From: Pycnococcus provasolii
Taxonomy: Eukaryota; Chlorophyta; Pseudoscourfieldiophyceae; Pseudoscourfieldiales
DNA length: 64,000 nucleotides
Reading direction: 5' to 3'
Assembly (NCBI GenBank): GCA_049487715.1
Contig: CP150583.1
Span: 248,001-312,000, forward strand
Below the pieces are notes generated by a model. It was not told where the DNA came from and did not search any database. It was given only the letters and a program-made list of their open reading frames with translations. Positions 10,161-21,200 of the stretch are shown here, one piece after another; position 1 is the first letter of the stretch; each line of letters starts with the position of its first letter. The position numbers were made by a program, and so were the translations under genes.

Positions 10161-10165
10161 TTACA
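10161..10165 (-). terminator. TGTAA signal of the spermidine-synthase-like gene, inside the convergent overlap
   Basis: TTACA on + (TGTAA on -) lies 6 nt past the stop at 10171. It lies between two stops only 22 bp apart, so the two mRNAs must overlap tail to tail. Confidence 0.45.
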
Positions 10166-10170
10166 AAGAT

Positions 10171-12192
10171 TTACATATTTGTTATACCACGTCTTCGCTT
10201 TCCTGGTGGGTCACCAACACCACCAACATCACCACCACCCATGTCCACAGCACGTGCTCCTTGCAGATACAAGTTTGGGTCGAAGGGCCATAAAAGGGTG
10301 TTCGCATTTGTTGTCGGAGAGGGAATGAAAGGTGCCTTGCGCTTTTCGCGCGATTCACTGAATCGAAACCACAAGGCGAGCGCAGAATTAGCGCGGCCTG
10401 TGGATGAAACGAGCGGAACGGTATGCGGCGTGCTCGTGTGCACATGCATGCTTTCACACACAATCTCAGATTCTGCATTCAACGTGGTGGCCAAAGACAA
10501 CAGGTCCGCACGCGCCTCGGCAGTACCGTCGAAGACATTCGCAACCACCACGGCGGGCAAGCGAGTCTGCACGACGTGGCGTGCGGCTAGCGTACAACAA
10601 GCACGAAGGATATTGGCTTCGTAGAATGATGTTGGCACACGACCACGGCTGTCGTAGGCATCGACGAAGATCGCTGCGTACGATGTATTGTCATCATTCA
10701 CGAGATGAGGGAGAGCATCCGCACCATCTCCAATCCACACGCGCACACCTTGACCACGCCGATGTCCGCCACCTTCCCATCCCAATGCTCGCGCAACATC
10801 TTCCCCACCTACGACATCGCATCGCAGATGTAACGTTGTCTTGCACGCTTCCACGACAGCCGCATCCAGCTCGAGCACGTGACACGCTCCAAATCCCCCA
10901 CGTCGTGCAAAGAAGCGTGGAAGCGAACCCGCGCCAAGTCCTATACTAAGGCAAGCCGCCTTTGTGTTTATTGTCGGCGATGCGCACGCCGCGAGCGCTC
11001 GCACGTAGTCGAAGCCTAGCGCGGAGTCTCCATCGTCGGTGTGGTAGCATCCCTGTGGGCAGCATCCGAGGCGCAGCACGCACCACGACTTGCCGTGCTG
11101 TGCCACAGACACGATGCCATGCGAGCTGATTGACGAGCGGCGCATGAAAACAAGTTTAGATAGCGGCCGCGTCGTGCTTGCCTTGTTGGCGTGGTCTCCA
11201 AGCAGACGCTCGAGAGCAGCTGGATTGCGGTTGTCATCGCCGTCGTCGTCCTTTTTGTTTTCGTCGCCTGATTGGAGCGCACGCAACGTCTCAGCAGCAC
11301 GTGGTGATTTTTTGGCATGTCGACGAAGGACAGTGATTATGTCGTCGATGTTGTCCAGTCTTTTCGTCGCGTCATCCGCAAGTGCCCACGCGTCTTCGAA
11401 GAGTGCGCGCGCAAGTGCATCTGCGGCGCCGTCTTGCGAACGACATGCGGCACAGGCGACAGCGGAGACGGCGTCGGGTCCTGCGGCGGCGGCGGCCGCC
11501 GCCGCCTCGCGCACATCGCCGTCGTCGTGGCAGAGTGCGTCTACGATGACGGCGATAGCGCTGTCGACGTCGTCGGTGTCCTCGATATTTCCTAGTTGAG
11601 CAGCAAGCAAGTTTCTCCACTTCGCTTGCGTTTGTGGGGTTGTGCCTGAAATGCTTTCTTGGTCTTGTGCGAATACATTGCTTGCCAGGTTCACCGCAGG
11701 CGTTGGTGCGTTGTGTGCGCATACGGCTGCAGCGTCGACAAGTTTGGCGGCGATCGGCCTTGTGAAGTTTGCAGGTAGGGCTGCGACAAGGTTCGCGCAG
11801 GCTCCCAATGCGAGATGAAGTTGCGCCGTCAACAACATCTCAGAGGAGCAGGAGGAGGAGCACACCAGCGCAACGTCGGCGAGCGTGGTCAAGAAAGAAA
11901 GCATGGAGAAAGAGCTGGAGTTGTTGTCATCAAGAAGTTGGTGAAGGGAGTCCTCGTCAAGTTCATCTTCTAAGCTCTCACTGTATTCGCACACATAGTG
12001 CAATGACGAGAGGCATTGGCGAGAGGCGAGACAACTGAGAGAATTATTGAGACGTTTCGACGGATGGATACACCGTAGTAAACTTAAGTGGATCGTTTGG
12101 AGCAGCGAACTATTACTTGGAGAACCACCACCACCACCACCACCACCACCACCACCTGCTGACGACGCCGACGCCGACGCAAGGGCCGGCAT
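10171..12192 (-). CDS. Spermidine-synthase-like (METTL13-type) methyltransferase-fold protein with a helical N-terminal region
   Basis: About 673 residues from the ATG at 12192; the frame's further upstream start is TTG. The N-terminus begins with a run of 11 glycines, then an Ala-rich helical region of about 300 residues that may be HEAT/ARM-like. The C-terminal third is a Rossmann fold of the spermine/spermidine synthase superfamily: LSIGLGAGSLPRFFARR followed by HVLELDAAVVEAC near residues 410-440, then FVDAYDSRGRVPTSF. This arrangement is found in methyltransferase-like or aminopropyltransferase-like proteins without a proven polyamine role. The canonical aminopropyltransferase gate residues are not evident, so true spermidine synthase activity is doubtful. 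Substrate unknown. Confidence 0.65.
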   Translation of the reverse strand: MPALASASASSAGGGGGGGGGGGSPSNSSLLQTIHLSLLRCIHPSKRLNNSLSCLASRQCLSSLHYVCEYSESLEDELDEDSLHQLLDDNNSSSFSMLSFLTTLADVALVCSSSCSSEMLLTAQLHLALGACANLVAALPANFTRPIAAKLVDAAAVCAHNAPTPAVNLASNVFAQDQESISGTTPQTQAKWRNLLAAQLGNIEDTDDVDSAIAVIVDALCHDDGDVREAAAAAAAAGPDAVSAVACAACRSQDGAADALARALFEDAWALADDATKRLDNIDDIITVLRRHAKKSPRAAETLRALQSGDENKKDDDGDDNRNPAALERLLGDHANKASTTRPLSKLVFMRRSSISSHGIVSVAQHGKSWCVLRLGCCPQGCYHTDDGDSALGFDYVRALAACASPTINTKAACLSIGLGAGSLPRFFARRGGFGACHVLELDAAVVEACKTTLHLRCDVVGGEDVARALGWEGGGHRRGQGVRVWIGDGADALPHLVNDDNTSYAAIFVDAYDSRGRVPTSFYEANILRACCTLAARHVVQTRLPAVVVANVFDGTAEARADLLSLATTLNAESEIVCESMHVHTSTPHTVPLVSSTGRANSALALWFRFSESREKRKAPFIPSPTTNANTLLWPFDPNLYLQGARAVDMGGGDVGGVGDPPGKRRRGITNM

Positions 12193-12365
12193 GGCCAACT
12201 TTTTTTTTTTTTGTGACAAGATTATTTTGTTTCGATCGGGGGAAGGCGGGCGGGGCGTCGACGGCGTTGGGGCCGGGAGCAGATCATTTGAAAAGCCGAG
12301 GAGGTTCCCCCGACGGAACTCCGCGATGTTCCACCTACGGTCAGGTCGAGGGATTTGGAAAAAAA

Positions 12366-12478
12366 CGTCTTGAGCAGTCTAATCCTAACCCTAGCCCTAA
12401 CCCTGGTACACCCTACCCGAATCCACCCGAGCAAAAACGGCAAAAAAACGTCTTGAAAAACGTCAGACAACGTCTTGA
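12366..12478 (+). repeat. Repeated CGTCTTGA octamer in the divergent gap
   Basis: CGTCTTGA occurs at 12366, 12449 and 12471, and again as a perfect inverted pair at 13260-13279 just before the TDP1 start. Five copies (both orientations) in about 0.9 kb is far above chance. Confidence 0.4.
12381..12405. repeat. Telomere-like CCTAACCC tract
   Basis: Units of CCTAACCC/CCTAGCCC lie 190 bp upstream of the minus-strand start at 12192, in the gap shared with TDP1. A degenerate TTAGGGTTAG and TAGGGTT series also lies at about 13134-13176. Confidence 0.55.
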
Positions 12479-12849
12479 CTCTTGAGTTTAAGGTCACGGG
12501 AGGTCGACTTAAGGATACTTCACCCACTTCTTGTCAATCGTCGTGCTAACGGTGCAGTTTCGGTTACTCCAAATGCCGCGCACTTCAAGTTGGACCTGCC
12601 GACCGGGACACCTCGTTGGTCTCACGGATTTGTCCAAGCAAATGTTTTTTCGTTGGGATCCCGGTCGAGAACCGTTAGATGGTTGTGTTGTGGTTTGTTG
12701 TTTTTGTTGTGTTATCTATCATCATAAGCTGAGCATTGAATGTACATAGTAGTAGTCGGCAAGTCGTCCACTGCGCGCGGCCGCGCGCGGCTCGGCCTCG
12801 TCAGGACTCACGAGGCGGCGACCGCGGCGTCACCTGCGATACCCGGCGT

Positions 12850-13000
12850 TCGAGGTGATGGTCCCGACAAACAGGCTCGGGACGATGGCGCGTAATACTG
12901 CAACACGAGGCGGGGAGAAGCATCAATCCAACGGGGGGCGCGACTCTGCACGCGAAAGTCACGATCATCAAATTCCGGTAGGAGTGGCTCGCGGAAGTTT
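12850..13000 (+). pseudogene. Decayed fragment of a TDP1-like phosphodiesterase gene
   Basis: Bases 12892-12972 translate to VILQHEAGRSINPTGG followed by ATLHAKVTIIKF, almost matching the first catalytic region of the intact gene downstream (VLQHEAGRSINPTGG, ASLHAKVVLVRF at 13912-13992). Upstream sequence keeps partial similarity only if frame breaks are allowed, and 12982-12999 is an 18-bp exact match to a site about 400 bp further along the intact gene (GAGTGGCTCGCGGAAGTT), so an internal deletion has occurred. No start or second catalytic motif remains. It is a partial tandem duplicate or relic; no product is expected. Confidence 0.7.
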
Positions 13001-13075
13001 GGAGGACTTCGAGGCCGGGGCTGGTGTCCGGACACCACCTTGTGGTGAGTCGCCCCTACCCTCGAAGTCCTCCAA
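12999..13075. other. Nested inverted repeats (hairpin cluster)
   Basis: TTGGAGGACTTCGAGG at 12999-13014 is the exact reverse complement of 13060-13075. Between the arms lie a perfect 14-bp palindrome GGTGTCCGGACACC (13023-13036) and CACCAC-CTT-GTGGTG (13033-13047). It directly abuts the TDP1-like relic. Confidence 0.7.
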
Positions 13076-13259
13076 GACGAGTTCACGTCGCCTCGAGGAG
13101 GTCGACGAAGCCTTGCAGCCTAAAGAGACAGCTTAGGGTTAGCAACTACGATAGGGTTGCTGTCTAGGGTTATGGCTAGGGCTGCTGCAACAACATATCG
13201 CCAATTTTTTCGGAGACCCCCAGCGTTTTCCCCCCCTTTTTCTCGAGGAAGGAATTAGC

Positions 13260-13279
13260 TCAAGACGTCATCGTCTTGA
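13260..13279. promoter_or_regulatory. Perfect hairpin just upstream of the TDP1 start
   Basis: TCAAGACG-TCAT-CGTCTTGA, an 8-bp stem with a 4-base loop, centred about 50 bp before the ATG at 13321. It is built from the same CGTCTTGA octamer repeated further upstream. Confidence 0.4.
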
Positions 13280-13320
13280 CGAGCTCTCCGCGCGGAGCTT
13301 ACGGTTGCGCACCCGCTAGG

Positions 13321-15078
13321 ATGAAGAGCGAGCCGTGCGTTGACGACGCCTTTCAGGGGAAGGGCGAGCTGCACCACGCCTTGGCTTCGGTGAAGAGTGA
13401 GCCGTGCGGAGACGGCGGGCGCGCACCCGCTGGGGTTAAGGGTGAGCCACACGACGCCTTGGCTTCGGTGAAGGGTGAGCCGTACGGCGACGACGATGCG
13501 CACGCGGCGCCGCTCCCTGACCCGCCGCCTCTGCCGGAAGACGCGGACATGTCGCTGCACATGCCACAACACACGCCGCAACACATCGCACAGGCGCCGG
13601 CGCCGACCACGGGAGCCGCTAGGCGCCGCCGCTTCGACGGGCGCGAGATCGTCGTGAGTTCGCCGTCAAGCGACGGGAATCACGGCAATCTCGTGTCGCG
13701 CGTCGAACTGCTCAGCGGACCGAACGGCGACGGCGACCTCGCGCAGTGCGTCGTCGCGACGGCGATGGTGTTCAACGTCGACCACGTCGCAAGAGAGCTG
13801 GCGAAAGCCGGCGCACATGACGCCGACGTCTTCATCGCGTACCACACCGCAGAAGATGCGCCAGCGAGCATCGAGGAGCGCCTCGCGGAACTTGGCATGC
13901 GGGGAACGTGGCGAGTACTGCAACACGAGGCGGGAAGGAGCATAAACCCGACTGGTGGAGCATCACTTCACGCCAAGGTGGTGCTCGTTCGCTTCTCAGA
14001 CACACTTCGCGTCGTGGTCTCCAGCGCCAACCTCCAGGGCGACTACTACAACATCGTGCAGTCGTCTTGGGTTCAAGACTTCAAGCGCTATGCGCCGGGT
14101 GCACCGATACCACGAAAACCACCGCAATTTGCGCGAGACCTCGAAGAATTTCTCGGCGTTGCCATGACAGGCAACCACCGCGGCGATCCGGTGGCGGAGG
14201 CACTCATGAAGCTTGAGATGGCACGACACGACCTGACAACGGATGCAAAGTTGGTGCTGACGACGTCGAAGCGAGGTGGCGGGCACATTATGGTCAGACA
14301 ACTCCTCTCGCGCGCGAGGTGGCCGAATGGGTCACACGACATGCCGGTGATGGTGCAAACAGGCTCGGTGGGAGAGTGCAAGCCAGAGTGGCTCGCGGAA
14401 GTTGCGCGGAGTTTTGGGTCGAGCCGGTCTGCCCTGCCGTTGATTCACTTTCCGACAGACAAGACGGCAACTCGATATGGCGTGTCAGAACCACATACGC
14501 AATCTTTTCCAAAGGATCGCACGAACGAGATGTTCGGGCGCGGTTTGAAGCCAATCTTCCGTGACGGACTGGAGCGCCACTGGCCGCACGAAACGCCGGA
14601 GCACCGCGCATCGGATCGACGTCACAGCCACAGCAAAATATGGCTACGTGTGATGCAGCCGACCGCGCGACGTGAACTCGCAGGCGTGCTCTTAATTGGT
14701 TCGCACAATTGCTCCCAGAACAGCATGGGCGACGAGCATGGCGCTGGTGGGATGATCGAAGCTTCTGTTCTGCTCACGACGTGCGACGTGGAAGAGGCTC
14801 GAAGATGGCAATCGCAGACGCCGTACGAGATGCCTGGTGAGCCGTACGGCCCCACAGACGAGCCGTACCACCTCGGTGCTGTGAAATATATAACTGGCGT
14901 TGAGAAGGAGAAGCGAGGTGGTTTGATTGAGAACGCAGTCAAGACCTTCAAGCGCAAGCGCGACGCATTGCACGCCAAAGATCAGCTGCGCTTGGCGTAT
15001 AGCGGTGGGGCAGGTCCCTCCTCGGCTTTGCCTTGGCACGGCAACTTCGCTGGCACCCATGATTCTGATACAGAATAG
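13321..15078 (+). CDS. TDP1: Tyrosyl-DNA phosphodiesterase 1 (TDP1)-like protein
   Basis: A phospholipase-D superfamily enzyme expected to remove topoisomerase I and other adducts from DNA 3' ends. It has the two HxK...N half-sites of TDP1 rather than HKD: LHAKVVLVRF with SSANLQGDYY (His about 217, Lys 219, Asn 237) and HSHSKIWLRVM with GSHNCSQNSMG (His about 437, Lys 439). SWVQDF after the first site also fits TDP1. From the first ATG (13321) the protein is 585 aa. Its first 60 residues are repetitive, with MKSEP, VKSEP, VKGEP and VKGEP each matching the SUMO consensus hydrophobic-K-x-E. A relic of a paralogous gene lies upstream. It converges on dynein, 205 bp apart. Confidence 0.85.
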   Translation: MKSEPCVDDAFQGKGELHHALASVKSEPCGDGGRAPAGVKGEPHDALASVKGEPYGDDDAHAAPLPDPPPLPEDADMSLHMPQHTPQHIAQAPAPTTGAARRRRFDGREIVVSSPSSDGNHGNLVSRVELLSGPNGDGDLAQCVVATAMVFNVDHVARELAKAGAHDADVFIAYHTAEDAPASIEERLAELGMRGTWRVLQHEAGRSINPTGGASLHAKVVLVRFSDTLRVVVSSANLQGDYYNIVQSSWVQDFKRYAPGAPIPRKPPQFARDLEEFLGVAMTGNHRGDPVAEALMKLEMARHDLTTDAKLVLTTSKRGGGHIMVRQLLSRARWPNGSHDMPVMVQTGSVGECKPEWLAEVARSFGSSRSALPLIHFPTDKTATRYGVSEPHTQSFPKDRTNEMFGRGLKPIFRDGLERHWPHETPEHRASDRRHSHSKIWLRVMQPTARRELAGVLLIGSHNCSQNSMGDEHGAGGMIEASVLLTTCDVEEARRWQSQTPYEMPGEPYGPTDEPYHLGAVKYITGVEKEKRGGLIENAVKTFKRKRDALHAKDQLRLAYSGGAGPSSALPWHGNFAGTHDSDTE

Positions 15079-15089
15079 TGATAACTTAT

Positions 15090-15094
15090 TGTAA
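15090..15094 (+). terminator. TGTAA polyadenylation signal of TDP1
   Basis: TGTAA begins 12 nt after the TDP1 stop codon. Confidence 0.5.
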
Positions 15095-15141
15095 CAACAA
15101 ACTGTATGACCAAATTCCAAATCTCACTCTTTTGTTTTTCG

Positions 15142-15146
15142 TTACA
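15142..15146 (-). terminator. TGTAA polyadenylation signal of the dynein gene
   Basis: TTACA on +, read as TGTAA on the minus strand, about 140 nt after the dynein stop at 15283. Confidence 0.4.
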
Positions 15147-15282
15147 CAAGTTTTTTTTCAAACTTAATAAAATTTTGAAGGAGGGAAGATAAACAGAACC
15201 GTCATATAGACGGAAAGAATAGCAACAAGGGAACAAGAAGAAAGTACAGCTAGAGGAACACGGAAGAATACACGACAAACAC

Positions 15283-18200
15283 TTAGTCATCCAAGCTGGT
15301 GAGCAGCGCAGTGCCTCTGTTGATCCAGTGGCTCTCTGGCATGTTCGACGGCACCAACACAGCGCAAACGAAGTTGGTCGAGTGGCCCGTGGTGCTCAGT
15401 ATACCGCGGCGTTCGCTCGTCTTGTAGAGGGGCGCTTCGTACTTGTCGAACTGGTGCATATTCGTCGTTTTCTCGGGCAGGAAGAGCATCGGCGGGAAAC
15501 TTGTAAACAGAACCTTAGGATCGCTCTCCGCCAGGGCGTGCTTTTCGTAGTCCCACTTCGCGCCCTCGAGGAACATTCCATACACAAGCACGCCGTCCTC
15601 AGGCCTCTCGTCAGTGTCGCCAGGATTGTCCTTCATGAAAAAGTCAAAGTCTATCATGTCAATCTCGATTGTATACTTTCTTGCATAGTTCTGCTTCGCC
15701 GCGGTTGTGAAAGCTTGCGTGAAGAAGAAACCGCTAAGCCAGAAGGAGATGGGATGCCCATTGTCTAACCACGTCTGGAAAAAGTCGCAGCGCTCAATCA
15801 ACTCCTTCACGTACGCCGGCAGCGGCTTCAAGCTGGGGAATGACTTAGCGAGCCAGCTCGCGGGAACCTTGCCCAGCAGAAGCGCCTGCGCGACGACGTC
15901 AAGTGCGTCGGACATCGTGACGAGACCCTTCACAGCCTTGCCAACCTGCACGAGGCTGTCTCGAATCGTCGACAACAGGATGTTCACACGTCCTAGCTCC
16001 TGCACGAGCACCGTGTTCATGCTGTCCAAGTACGTAACGGGGTAGCGCTGCTCGGCAACCTCGAGGTCATAGTTAGGGGGAAGGCGCCGGAGGATGTCCT
16101 CCGCCGTCTCGCCGATGATCTGGTCGCTCGTCTTGCCGCCAGCGCCGCTATCCTTGCTCTGCGTGAGCATGAAGGTGTCGAGCATTTCGTTCGTCTCCTT
16201 AATCTGCTTTGTGATGTCAGCATTGCGGTGGAATCCAAACGTCATGGGAGGCGAGATGATCGGAAGTTCAGCCATGTACGCGAGGTAGCTGTCGTACTCG
16301 CCGTGCGGGGGCACGACGTAAACGTCGCTCTCGTGCGTCTTGTCCACGGTCAGCCTGTACTTGTCAACGGATATGCAATTCTCACAGTAGAACATGCTCA
16401 ACACGGCGTTCATCAGCCGCCTGTCGTTCCCATCTGTCACCTTGCCACCGTAGTTGCACTCGCCGGCGGTATAGTGCAGCATCTCGAGGTTCACGTAGTC
16501 GTATTCGTCGAGGAACATGGACAGCTGCCGCACGCAGATGCGAAGATCATTCTCATTGAACTCGTACGGGATGTTCCATCCAATCGGGCCGTACATTCGG
16601 CGCTGCTGTAGCGTGCAGTGGAAGAAGGCGAGCGAGAAGAGCATCTTGCGGAACTCCTCCGGCTTCGTGCACCCGTTGAAAAACTTCGGATCTGGGACGG
16701 GATCCATGGCGTAGATGCGCTCGAGGCCAGCACGCAGTCCCGCGGGCGCCTCATTCGTCATCTTCACAGCATTTTCTAGCACGGCCACGGGGAAGATGGG
16801 GCTCGGGTACGAGCTGAGCCACAGCCTGAACTGCGGATTCACATCCTCCTTCGTGATTTCCTTCTCGCACAGTATCTCCAGATCGGGCAGGAATGTCTTG
16901 GCAAGGTGGCAGTTCTGCAGAACCACCCAGTGTCCTTTCTCGACACCCTCCTTGATCTTCGCCTTCGCAACGGGTCCCTGACCCTGACCAAGCGACACCG
17001 CCTCAGTGTGCACGCCTTTGTCGTCGGCGAACTTGAGCAGAGACGCCATGGGATCGGAGCCAGGCGACAGCACGAACAGCAGCGGAACGCCAGGAGAACT
17101 CTCCGCGTAGATGGGGCCAATGTTGAAAGGCTGCGGCTCGACAAACTTCTTTCCAAGAGCCTCCGTCACGTAGGTAGTCACCGCGGGAACCACCTTGTCG
17201 GGGCGAATGCACCGCAGCACGCATATGCGCTGGAACAGCTTCAGCTTCGTTTGGTAGTCTCCGGGCAGACTTTCCTCGTGAGGTTCCGCGGCATCGTAGA
17301 TGGCCTTGTACAACTCCACATTACCCTCGAAGTGCGCCTTGATGCCGCTGAATGGCTCAATCTCGTCGAGGCGGCACAGCTCATCCCATCCCTTGTCTGC
17401 GAGCCAGGATGTCGGATTCTTGTTGGGGTTTTCCATGCCCACACCTCCCGTCAGCAGGAATCTCAGATCACCCTTCTCGAGATCCCCGTACTGGATCTGA
17501 ATGCGTGTCGACATGATGAAGCCGAACAGAAGCTTGTGCCTCTCAAAGAGTGACTGGCAGACATTCTTGAAGATGAAAAACGTAAAGTGCTCACGGATAT
17601 GTGTGAGGCGCGTTGGAACATCCTTCGACTTCTCCGCGTCGGCGATCGATCGAACGAACAGCGACACAAACCACGCTAGGGAGTACTGGTACATAGGATC
17701 GATGTTGGCAAGGTCTGCGACGCAGAAAAAGAGCACGCTCACGTAAAGTGCAAGAGGCTGGTATCCAACACGAGCATTGTCAATCTTCTTCTCCGTCTCC
17801 TCGGCAATCTTCTGCTTTTCGGCGATCTCATCGGAGAGCACCTTGGAGGCGGAGAGCACAGCCACAGCCTCCTCATCCTCAAGGATGTTGCCCTCTGACG
17901 ACGAAAGCACCATCAGTATTTTGTCTTCAATCTCCTTGAGCTGTCTCTTATTCTCCGCACCCTGAATGATGAGATTGTTCTTCTCCTCCTCGAGATCCGG
18001 GCGCTCCTTCGCGACGATAATGCCAAGCAACTGATCTTCCAATCCAGATGGCGTAATGGCGAAGTTCAAAAAGCAGATCTTCGTGCACGTCTCCGGCGAC
18101 AGATGAGGATTCCTGAGCTTCGTCGTCAAGTAGAGGCGGAATGTGTTCGACCACTCGATCAAACTGTCACCAATCCTGACCATCATACCACCTCCCTGCT

Positions 18201-21200
18201 TAAAGGTCTGCTTGAGAAGAATTGCATCGAGCACAGTCTCGAGAGTATCGCCAAGTCCCTCAATCAACATTGTCTTGCCAAACGAAAGCGAGGTCTCGAG
18301 CTCACGCAGGAAGTGGCTGTCAGACATCTTCACCACGCACATGCCCTGCTTGTTGTGCGCAGCCATGTTGCGAATCCACTTGTTCGCTGCACCCTGTGGG
18401 TCAATGCAGTAGGGGAAGCGGCTGCTGTTGTCCGCAATAATTCCATTCTCCGCGGAGAAGGAATCCTTCGGCAGGCCGTCAATATTCCACGCGCGAATCT
18501 TTACGGCATCGCCGACAACGTCCTCGAGCGAGAACTTCTCATCGTTGCACGGAACTTTCTTATCGCGGCAGAGCGTCGTCCACGATTCGATCGCCGCCTG
18601 CCTGTAGTCCGACGTGAAAACTCCCATGTACGCAATCATGCCACAGCTAAGGAGAACGTCGCCCGTCAGCTGCACCATCTGACCGCCGAGGCGCTGCGCC
18701 GCGGCTGTCCATCGCGTCTTCTCGCCGCCGAGTCCGCTGATGAGTTTCTCCGCTCGACCCAGCTTCTTCGAACAGAGGTCAACGTCAGCCTCGAGCTGCG
18801 CCTTCTTCGCTTGTGCCTCCTGCAGCTGTGCATCGAGCGCCTCGAGCTTGTCCACGACAGTCTTGAGCTCCGCCTGCTTCTCTGCAAGCGCCACCATAAC
18901 CACCGACAACGTCGCCTCCGCCTCTGCGAGCGAAGCCTTCTTGGGGGCGACAACTTTTGCCACGCGATCGTAGGAATCCATCGCGCGTACCCACTGGCAC
19001 AGGCCGAAAGCGGCGTTGGAAGCCTTTTTGATGAGCGCCGGATCGAATTCAGGCTTGCTGGTGTAGTTGTCGCGAATGCGCGCAATGATCTTCGCGTCGA
19101 TGTTGTCCTTATCGTACTCCTTGAGCGACGGCAGGAAGTCAGCCCCCTGCATAATTCCCACGGAGGTCACCCAGTAGTCCTCGACCATCTTGCCCGAATC
19201 TTTGTCCTTGACGCGCGCCGGTTTGAGACCCTTGAGGATGCAAACCGCCTCCATAACAAGCTTGACGCCCGCAGGCGGCGACTTCATTCCCTTCACCTCC
19301 ACGATGTCATTCTTCGTGAGAGTATCGAGCGCCTTCAGCGCGGCATTCAGCGCGGGAATCGCCTCGGCGAGATCCGCCTCGCACTCGTCTTTGATAGCTT
19401 TCACCTTCGCCGCCTCCCCGGCCGCGGACGCCTCGTCAGCGGACACGCGAACCTTCACCTTGTCCGCCTCAATTGTCTCCTTCTGCACGACGGCAATCAG
19501 GTCATCCGTTTCCTTGGATGCGACCACGAGCTTAGGCTGAAGCTCCTCGAGTTCCGCTTTCATGCCGTTCACCTGAGACTCCGTCGACAGGAGCTTCTCG
19601 AGACCGACCTCGTAGCGCTTCTTCGTCGTCGACACCGTGTCCTGCTTATTGCCAAGGAGGTTCAGATAGCTGCTGATGAGCTCAAGGTATGACGTGGGAG
19701 TCACGTAGAAATACCGTCCGTCCTTCTCCTTGTACTTCAGGCTCATGTCCGCGACATCTGAGTGGAACTTCACGCACATCTCCGCGAGCGCCGGCTTGAT
19801 CGAGTCCTCCACCGTGAGGTCGGCGAGCTGCGCATTGGCCACCGTGAGCAGCGCGTCGTTTGGCCATGCGGAGAACCAGTCGATTGTCGTGCACGTGACG
19901 AGCGACGGGAACTTGCGCAGACGAACGCGGAACTCCTCGCTGACGGGCGAAAATGCCATGACGATGTGAAGCTTCTGGCGCACCTCGGAGACGAAAAAGT
20001 TGTACAGGGAATCTCGCGAACCGTCCTGGCCAACGGCTTTGGCGCGATTGCGGATGTTCTCGAGGATGGTTGCCATGTCGCCACCGTCAAACAGATTGGG
20101 AACCTCGGCCGTGTTTAGAATGCTACCAATGTCCTCGACCATGCCCTCCCACGCGATCTGTGTGTCCGCGAAGAGGAAAATGGTGCTCTTGTTTTGCTCG
20201 CCAGCCATACGAAGAGCCTTTTTCAGATCATCGCGCCACTCGTTCTTTCCGTACGTGCGCGTCAGCTCGATTTGGAACACCTCGAATTCTTCCATGAACG
20301 CCGCAAGACGGGTCAGACTCTGTCGCCCAGAACCACCGACACCAACGAGCAGTCCGTGGCCACCAGGCTGCTTGATGATGCGGCAGATGCGAGCCACGTG
20401 CTCGAGCGCGAACATGAAGAGCGTGAGAGGCATAGGCTTCTTTGAAACGCTGTTGTGGTCATTTAGGTACTCGTTGCACACCTGGAGGAGCTTGTCATGG
20501 TCCGGAATTTCGTCGTAAACCATAGGATCGGCGCCGGCAATCATGAAGTCGCCGAACAGAAGGCCACGGAGTACACCAGCGCTCACAGGACCGCTGTCCA
20601 CCTGGAGCACCTTCGCGAACTTGTCGCGGAAATTCGCCTCGAATTTGTCCTTCATGGTCATGGCAAACCACTCGCGATCTTGCTCGTCCGTAAGACGGTC
20701 GGAGAAGATGCGCATCGTTTCGTGGATCCACAGCTTCATAAGCTTTTGTGTCGAATCGATCGCCTTCTGCGACGCCATGCTTATGCCCTGGAACACCTTC
20801 GATACGTCGCGCAAGTTGAACGTGTAGTGGCTCTTCGCCGGCGTGGGGAGCAGCTCTTTCTGCGCCGTGGCGTAAAACGCGAGCGTGCCGGAGACGAGTG
20901 ACTTGGAAAACTTCGTGATGTCTTCGCCAAATTCCTCGCGTTGGAACCACCAGTTGACCAGGGCGCCGAAAATGCGAGACATCGTGCTTTCGTCAAACTC
21001 AGTCACCGCAACGACGTTGAAGTGACGCAGGTAGCGATTCGTGACGTTGTTGCGGCCACCACCGGGCGAACCCATCGCCGCAAGGAACTGCACGTCAACA
21101 AGCTTGCGGAACGTGTTCTCCTTGCGGTCATACCAGCCGTCGTGGTCCATGAACTGTCGCAGCAGCTCAATCGGAGGCTGTGCGCCGTAAACCTCCACCT

